Of a DNA stretch of 64,000 nucleotides, positions 58,551 through 64,000 are shown in pieces. A program made the translations under genes and the position numbers. The notes beneath the pieces are model-generated. The model was not told where the DNA came from and searched no databases. It saw only the letters and a list, made by a program, of their open reading frames with translations. Numbering within the stretch: the first letter of the stretch is position 1; every line of letters starts with the position of its first letter. Origin of the DNA: Incurvaria masculella (Eukaryota; Arthropoda; Insecta; Lepidoptera; Incurvariidae); the NCBI GenBank assembly GCA_946894095.1, contig OX335651.1:8950501-9014500 (forward strand), in the 5' to 3' direction.

Positions 58551-58772
58551 TTAAGGGCCTGGTACTAGCCAAATCGCAAAGTTAGACGAGGCACCCCAAG
58601 TTAACTAACTAAGTCTGACGATTATAAGTGTCATTCTTACAATATGTGATTCCTTGTCTAGGAATTGAATTATTTTCGTTAATGTATGTGTTTGGACAAA
58701 CAGATTGATTTTATTTTAGTTCATACAATTCCAAGAGATGGCGCCACTAGTACTTTACAGTTGCGCCATTAA
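58551..58772 (+). mobile_element. TTAA-flanked MITE (third TTAA family), short form
   Basis: The left 135 bp is nearly identical to 25938-26075. The right end (GCGCC then TTAA at 58769-58772) is similar but decayed. It looks like an internally deleted derivative. It carries AGATGGCGC (58736-58744). Confidence 0.65.
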
Positions 58773-59170
58773 CTGCACAGATTAGGTAACATAAAAACTA
58801 CCTATATTAGTTGATTTACCTCTTGCATTCTCACATTTCTAAAAGGCGAAGCCCTTGCCAATTTTTCTCTCATATACTTAATTTCGTGTACCCTGCCAAC
58901 AATAATTTGTAGTCACAGCCGCATAGTGCATTCTATCGCAATTTCACTTTATCCAACAGCCATACCTTGCCCTGTATGAGCCGGCTCTCCGTGTATCCGT
59001 TCCTTGAACATAGTGACGTTAGTGGTAGGTGTGCTTGTGTACTGTGAGAGACCCGGCAGAGCAGCCCCAGGTGAGTCCAAGCCTTGCGCTTGCCCATTTA
59101 TCGAAACCCACCCAAAACTCCACGAACACCCGGTCGGTCAATCCAGAGCGACTTGGGCGCTCACATAATT
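58773..59170 (+). other. Probable 5' LTR of the BEL/Pao element (left edge unknown)
   Basis: The primer binding site starts at 59171, so an LTR should end just before it, near 59165 ('gctcaca'). Its left edge cannot be fixed, because the 3' LTR lies beyond the window and no duplicate is available for comparison. Confidence 0.4.
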
Positions 59171-59188
59171 TGGTCCTTTGAGCCTCGG
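59171..59188 (+). promoter_or_regulatory. Primer binding site, tRNA-Tyr-like
   Basis: TGGTCCTTTGAGCCTCGG begins with TGG (complement of CCA) and otherwise fits the complement of the 3' end of tRNA-Tyr, with about one or two mismatches. Reverse transcription of the element would be primed here. The tRNA identity is from memory of the eukaryotic tRNA-Tyr acceptor arm. Confidence 0.6.
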
Positions 59189-59428
59189 ATGCTGATCAGC
59201 TCCCAGGAATATACCTAGGTCGCCTGGATTGACTGCTGGATTCGTGGAGTTATTCAGCAAAATATAATTTGTTTCTACCCCCATACATTTTTATCTTTGC
59301 TAATATCACTTTTCCCAATCTTTATTTCATATATTTTACTTGTTTTTTGCGTTCCCCGTTCCCAAATCACCCTATATTTGTAGATTTTTTGAATATTTAT
59401 CGGTGTATTGTTCTTTAAAAGCCAAAAA

Positions 59429-61978
59429 ATGTCGACTGACAAAGCGTTACTTTTGTCCAAATTTCGCAGAGTCACTAAGCGAATGGCACATTTGTGTTCA
59501 CAAAGTGCTCCACCCGCATCGGTCATTACTGAAATAACCCATGAAATAGGCCGTTTAGAGGAAATAGAGGACACTTTTGATCGCCTCACTAACCTATTGA
59601 GTTCCGGGACCTCCGCGGCTGCCGGACCTCCGCCTGAACTTGTTGAAGTTGATAGATCCTTTGAAGTATATCGCGCCAATATTTTTAAGTTAAAAGAACA
59701 ATACAGCTCGCATTCCTTGAAACCATCTAAAGTCGAGAAACACGCTACTGATGAGAATGTTGTGAAGCTTCCTACCATCTCGCTACCCTGTTATTCTGGT
59801 GAGGACATGACCGCCTGGGTCGGTTATGAGTCCATGTTTCAGGCCCTTGTTATCGATAACAAGTCCCTATGTGACATCAAAAGATTACACTATCTACGTG
59901 CGTCACTCACTGGTGATGCGTTGAAGGTTATTGAACATCTCCCGCTCACCGGGGATAATTTTAATGTAGCCTGGAAGGAGCTTAAAACAAGGTTCGCGAA
60001 CATGAGACACATTGCTACTGCGCATTACAAACGTTTAGCAAACGCTTGTGTTGAGAATGCTTCCTCTCACTCTCTTACAAAATTTGTAAGTTCCGTCTCG
60101 GATAGCGTGAATGCCTTAAATGCATTACATTTTCCCACAAGTGAATGGTCATTCTTGTTGGTGAACATTATTCTTGATAAATTGGATGTACAGACTCGCA
60201 GACATTTTGAAATGTTGAATTCAACTGATATTCCCACCTACGATGAATTAATTGCATTCCTACGTAAGCGTGCTCAAGCGCTAGAGGCGTCCGCACCCCC
60301 TGCGCGTCCTACACCCCATACTTTCCAGTCTGCTGGAACACGCAAGTCCCCACACACTTCTGGGGTGAATACTCATTCAACACACCCTCGTACTATTACT
60401 ATGTTGAACACTGAGTTACCTCGGAGCTGTCCTATGTGCACCCAGCCCACACATGCACTGTCGAAGTGCCCCGATTTTCTAGCACTTTCTTCTGTAGACC
60501 GATACAATAAAGCAAAACAACTTCACGTTTGTTTTAATTGCTTGGCTACGCAACACTCAATAAAAAAATGTATCTCCAAGTACGCTTGTCGCACATGTTC
60601 CTCAAAATCCCACCACACATTGTTACACTTTGACCGACCATCCACAAACGTGCAGGCTACTGCTAGCGCACCGAGTCCACCCATAAACGTTCAGTCTACA
60701 GCAAGCACTCCCCAAACAGTGAATGCACTCTCTACGCATTCCAGGGAAACGAATCCTCAACCCTCAAATGTCCTACTTGCCACTGTACTATTAAATGTCC
60801 GGGACAGTCAAGGCTGCTACCATAATGCACGAGCGCTTGTGGACACTGGCAGCCAATGTTCTTTTATTGTAAACAGCTTTGCTGAAACATTAAAATTGAA
60901 GCGTCGCCCCAACTCTGTGTCTGTCCATGGTATTTCTAATTTGTCTCTCGATGTAGATCACGGCACAGTTGATTTTGTGATTGCACCGTTGTCCGGACAT
61001 CCCGTTCTCAAAATGACAGCCTTGTGCATACCAAAAATTACTGGTGACCTACCAAACGCACCTCTCCCTGTTTCTTTATGGAACCATGTAATCGGACTTC
61101 CGCTCGCGGACCCCAGCTTTGCAATACCCGCTCCTATCTCTATTTTATTAGGAGCAGATGTGCTCCAACAAGTCTTAGTTGGTGGCCTTAAAAGTGGACC
61201 TCCTGGTACACCCATTGCCTTGGAAACTATTTTCGGTTGGGCTCTTATGGGCCCTAACTTTGTACCCAATTTACCATCGCATGACCCTGAAGTTCACTCT
61301 TTGCATATCACGCTCGATGATATTGTAGAAAGGTTCTGGAAGGTAGAGGAACCCCCAGAACAAAATTTTCTCCATCCCGATGATGAAATATGTGAAAAAT
61401 ATTTTACTGATAGTGTATCCCGTGACTCTACTGGTAGATATTCTATTGCTCTACCATTTAAGACTCAACCCCCGAATTTGGGTTGCTCTCGAGAAATTGC
61501 CACAAAACGCTTTCAATCTCTGGAGCGTAAGTTTCGACATAATGAACTCTACAAAAGGGACTATGTAGAGTTTATGAATAATTATTTGAAAAATGGCTAC
61601 ATGCGTTTGTGCACTGACACAGCTCTACATTCATATTTCTTACCTCATCATGCTGTTTTCAAGGACAGTACCACAACAAAACTTCGTGTCGTTTTTGACG
61701 CTTCCTGTCGGAGCGATAATGGAATGTCCTTGAATGATTGTCTACATTCTGGACCGAAATTGCAGAAAAATATTGTGGACATTATTGCCCTTTTTCGTTT
61801 GAATGCAGTTGCCATAATTGCAGATATTAAACAAATGTTTCTTCAAATCAATGTTCTCGAGAGTGACCGAAATTATCAAAAAATTCTCTGGCGTCCCAAC
61901 GAAACAGAACCATATGGGTTCTATCTATCTATCTTATGGCGAATATACCCTCACAACTGTCACTTTCGGAGTTACTAG
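59429..61978 (+). CDS. BEL/Pao gag, protease and N-terminal reverse transcriptase
   Basis: I start at the ATG at 59429 (an A-rich context); the frame has only non-ATG codons upstream. The 849-codon product has the DUF1759-type gag core at about residues 115-210 (LPTISLPCYSGEDMTAWVGY). Cys/His clusters follow at 333-402 (CPMC...CFNCL...CRTC), probably nucleic-acid binding. The retropepsin-like protease (DUF1758) has its catalytic Asp in LVDTGSQCSF at about 472. A linker region follows, and then the start of the reverse transcriptase at about 750 (KLRVVFDASC, then ADIKQMFLQI with the first catalytic Asp). The frame then switches at a CTAT repeat (61921-61933) and the last codons before the stop are out of frame. 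The virus-like particle acts in the cytoplasm. Confidence 0.92.
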   Translation: MSTDKALLLSKFRRVTKRMAHLCSQSAPPASVITEITHEIGRLEEIEDTFDRLTNLLSSGTSAAAGPPPELVEVDRSFEVYRANIFKLKEQYSSHSLKPSKVEKHATDENVVKLPTISLPCYSGEDMTAWVGYESMFQALVIDNKSLCDIKRLHYLRASLTGDALKVIEHLPLTGDNFNVAWKELKTRFANMRHIATAHYKRLANACVENASSHSLTKFVSSVSDSVNALNALHFPTSEWSFLLVNIILDKLDVQTRRHFEMLNSTDIPTYDELIAFLRKRAQALEASAPPARPTPHTFQSAGTRKSPHTSGVNTHSTHPRTITMLNTELPRSCPMCTQPTHALSKCPDFLALSSVDRYNKAKQLHVCFNCLATQHSIKKCISKYACRTCSSKSHHTLLHFDRPSTNVQATASAPSPPINVQSTASTPQTVNALSTHSRETNPQPSNVLLATVLLNVRDSQGCYHNARALVDTGSQCSFIVNSFAETLKLKRRPNSVSVHGISNLSLDVDHGTVDFVIAPLSGHPVLKMTALCIPKITGDLPNAPLPVSLWNHVIGLPLADPSFAIPAPISILLGADVLQQVLVGGLKSGPPGTPIALETIFGWALMGPNFVPNLPSHDPEVHSLHITLDDIVERFWKVEEPPEQNFLHPDDEICEKYFTDSVSRDSTGRYSIALPFKTQPPNLGCSREIATKRFQSLERKFRHNELYKRDYVEFMNNYLKNGYMRLCTDTALHSYFLPHHAVFKDSTTTKLRVVFDASCRSDNGMSLNDCLHSGPKLQKNIVDIIALFRLNAVAIIADIKQMFLQINVLESDRNYQKILWRPNETEPYGFYLSILWRIYPHNCHFRSY

Positions 61979-63068
61979 CTCTCCTTATCTGGCCATCAGA
62001 ACCTTGATCCAGTTAGCCCATGATGAAAGTAGTAAGTACCCCCTCGCTGCTCTTGCTCTACTCAACTCTACCTACATCGATGATGTACTCGCCGGTGCCG
62101 ACACAGTCGATGGTGCTCGCATTTTGGTTGAGCAGCTAAACTCTATGCTGAAATGTGGAGGCTTTGAGCTTAGGAAGTGGGCTAGTAATTTGGAAAAGTG
62201 TCTAGACAATATACCCGCTGAATACAAGCAAACTAAGGATTATTCATTTGATCTTGATAATCACACATATTTGAAGGTATTGGGACTCCAATGGGATCCC
62301 ATCTCAGATTGTTTTTCGTATAAAGTTCATCAAACTGAACTCATACCTACAAAACGTGGTATTCTCTCAGATATCTCCCGCATTTATGACCCTATGGGCT
62401 GGATCGCCCCTCTCGTATTTTTGTCCAAACTGATTATTCAAAGGTTGTGGTCCTTAAAAATCGGTTGGGATGACTCTATTCCACAAGATTTATTGAAACA
62501 ATGGATTTCAATAAAGAATGAGTTGAGTATTCTCTCTCAAATCTCTTTACCTCGACACGTCCCCTCTACAGAAAATGCCGTGCGAGAACTCCATGGCTTC
62601 TCAGACAGTTCCCTCTCAGGCTTTGCTGCTGTCATATACCTCCGGATTGTTAAGCACGGAGCTGTTTCTACTCATTTATTGTTAGCTAAATCAAAGGTTG
62701 CCCCACTGAAACCAATTTCTTTGCCCCGACTTGAATTATGTGGTTGCGTCTTACTTTGCCAACTTATGTCGTACGCAGTGAAATTATATTCACAAAAATT
62801 TCACATTGACAAGGTACGATGTTACTCCGACTCAACAATTGCCCTGCATTGGATCCGATCCCACCCAAGTCGTTGGAAAATGTTTGTGAGCAACCGTGTT
62901 AGCTTGATTCAGGAGCATACATCACCAGACGAATGGGTTCACGTCCGTTCCGAACATAATGCAAGTGATTGTGCGAGTCGTGGCTTAACACCATCCCAGC
63001 TCGTTGGTCATGCGCAGTGGTGGAATGGTCCATCGTTCCTGCTAAATCTAAATAATGAGTGTGATTAA
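61930..63068 (+). CDS. BEL/Pao reverse transcriptase (C-terminal part) and RNase H
   Basis: This continues the pol reading in a different frame after the CTAT-repeat frameshift; the frame is open from 61818 but is meaningful only from about 61930. It includes the catalytic YIDD box (62073-62084), then the connection region (DISRIYDPMGWIAPL, 62370-62415). RNase H segments follow: HGFSDSS (about 62592), LPRLELCG with the Glu (about 62727), CYSDSTIALHW with the next Asp (about 62820) and HNASDCASRG (about 62957). It ends at a TAA (63066-63068) after which the same frame resumes. All the catalytic residues named remain. Confidence 0.9.
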
Positions 63069-63956
63069 TCAGAACCACCCCTTCTTGTGTCTGAAGATGA
63101 TGGTGTTATGGAGACGAAACCTGTTCCATTAACTCTACTTGTAACTGAACACGACTCAACCCTTCTTGACAGAGTCTCGACTTTAACTAAGTTAAAACGA
63201 GTTACTAGTTACTGCTTACGTTTTGGTTCCCCTAAGTCTCGTCCGCTTATTAAAATCTCACCCATGCTCACTACCATTGAATTGGAAAATGCTCTAAGTA
63301 TTTGGATAAAAATTATCCAGGCTGAACATTTCTTTGAAGACATATCCCGTATTAAGGCTAATAAACAGCCTTCTAAGGCTACAGTAAGGTTATCTCCCTT
63401 TATTGATGAAAATGGCCTACTGAGAGTAGGAGGTCGACTTCAGGCCGCTCATATTAAATCTCAACAGCAACACCCTGCGCTGTTACCTCATAATAGTCCA
63501 TTGACTAAGTTGATTGTTAGACATTTTCATGTTAACTTTGGTCATCCCGGACCAAATGCTTTGATGTCCCTCTTGCAAAGAAACTTTTGGATTATATCCG
63601 CGCGTAGAGTTATAAGATCAGTAGTGTTTCATTGCTCGAATTGCTACCGACTGCGTCCAAAATTGTCTGCTCCCCCTATGGGTGAGCTTCCATTTGTTCG
63701 AGTACAACAAGTAAAGCCTTTTTCGAAAACTGGAATGGATTACGCAGGTCCCTTTAACATTAAAACTTCCAATTTAAGAAACTCTCCTCGCACCAAATGC
63801 TATATTTGTGTGTTGGTTTGTATGAGTACCAAAGCATGCCATTTAGAACTAGTCAGTGAACTGACTACCCAAGCATTCTTGGCTGCACTACAACTTTCAT
63901 TTCACGTCGTGGCCGATGTTCTGATTTGTACAGCGACCATGGGACTAACTTTGTAG
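63069..63956 (+). CDS. BEL/Pao integrase (N-terminal part), broken at its 3' end
   Basis: It follows in the same frame directly after the TAA at 63066. It carries the HHCC zinc-binding region (HFHVNFGH at about 63520, CSNC at about 63637) and the first catalytic Asp in TGMDYAGPF (about 63735). A shift near 63900-63912 moves the segment with the second catalytic Asp (GAC 63935) into another frame that stays open to the window end. The Asn usually next to that Asp is His here. The last catalytic Glu lies beyond the window. Confidence 0.88.
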   Translation, partial: SEPPLLVSEDDGVMETKPVPLTLLVTEHDSTLLDRVSTLTKLKRVTSYCLRFGSPKSRPLIKISPMLTTIELENALSIWIKIIQAEHFFEDISRIKANKQPSKATVRLSPFIDENGLLRVGGRLQAAHIKSQQQHPALLPHNSPLTKLIVRHFHVNFGHPGPNALMSLLQRNFWIISARRVIRSVVFHCSNCYRLRPKLSAPPMGELPFVRVQQVKPFSKTGMDYAGPFNIKTSNLRNSPRTKCYICVLVCMSTKACHLELVSELTTQAFLAALQLSFHVVADVLICTATMGLTL

Positions 63957-64000
63957 GCGCTGATAAAGAATTGCGTCAAATTATTCGGACCCAATCGAAA

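Larger units (their letters stand above)
59171..64000 (+). mobile_element. BEL/Pao LTR retrotransposon, cut by the window edge
   Basis: It runs primer binding site, leader, gag, aspartic protease, reverse transcriptase, RNase H and integrase in the order of BEL/Pao. The coding region is broken by a frameshift near 61921-61940, an in-frame TAA at 63066 and another frameshift near 63900. The 3' LTR and part of the integrase are outside the window. Most of the protein sequence is well preserved, so inactivation was recent, or assembly errors are involved. Confidence 0.9.

Noticed and set aside
60958..61269. Minus-strand ORF within the BEL element
   Set aside because: It is the antisense shadow of the gag-protease frame.

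Overview
The window looks like euchromatic, gene-poor DNA from an insect, most likely a moth or butterfly (Lepidoptera). The base composition is AT-rich, and there is no bacterial-style packing of genes. There is a cecropia-type mariner, a BEL/Pao retrotransposon and Helitron-like elements with TC...CTAG ends. SINEs and GGAC-array repeats of the kind scattered through lepidopteran genomes make up much of the rest. I found no convincing multi-exon host gene. A few short candidate exons are listed with low confidence.

Layout. 1-3.2 kb: the end of a TTAA-flanked MITE, repeat fragments and an 18-bp palindrome. 3.2-8.5 kb: a SINE whose head derives from 5S rRNA, a nearly intact mariner (4994-6273) and a SINE with a tRNA-type head interrupted by a small MITE. 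9.1-10.4 kb: two TTAA MITEs joined through one shared TTAA, then a hairpin MITE. 11.4-15.9 kb: GGAC-repeat elements, an 829-bp Helitron and a second 5S-headed SINE. 17-24 kb: relics of SINEs, a second mariner and a non-LTR retrotransposon, plus GC-rich islands. 24.6-31.4 kb: two more TTAA MITE families, a tRNA-headed SINE with the same body as the 5S-headed ones, foldback MITEs, and an element with perfect 167-bp inverted repeats. 31.6-43 kb: SINE fragments, a 3' end of a non-LTR retrotransposon, a hAT-like MITE, a tRNA-like sequence, and three GGAC elements in tandem. 43.4-58.8 kb: a Helitron with a MITE inserted in it, an unusual element built of repeated ACGTATAAT motifs with an 8-bp target duplication, a minisatellite, long-TIR elements and more MITEs. 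59.1-64 kb: a BEL/Pao retrotransposon (gag, protease, RT, RNase H, integrase) running off the right edge.

The parts are related mainly as parasites and helpers. Most elements are non-autonomous and depend on enzymes encoded elsewhere. The mariner and the BEL element are the only ones here with substantial coding capacity, and both are broken: one frameshift in mariner; two frameshifts and one stop in BEL. The most unusual observation is one SINE body carried by two kinds of Pol III head, 5S rRNA-derived and tRNA-derived, with two 5S-headed copies so alike that they must be recent. All coordinates were read by eye; alignments and database searches were not possible.
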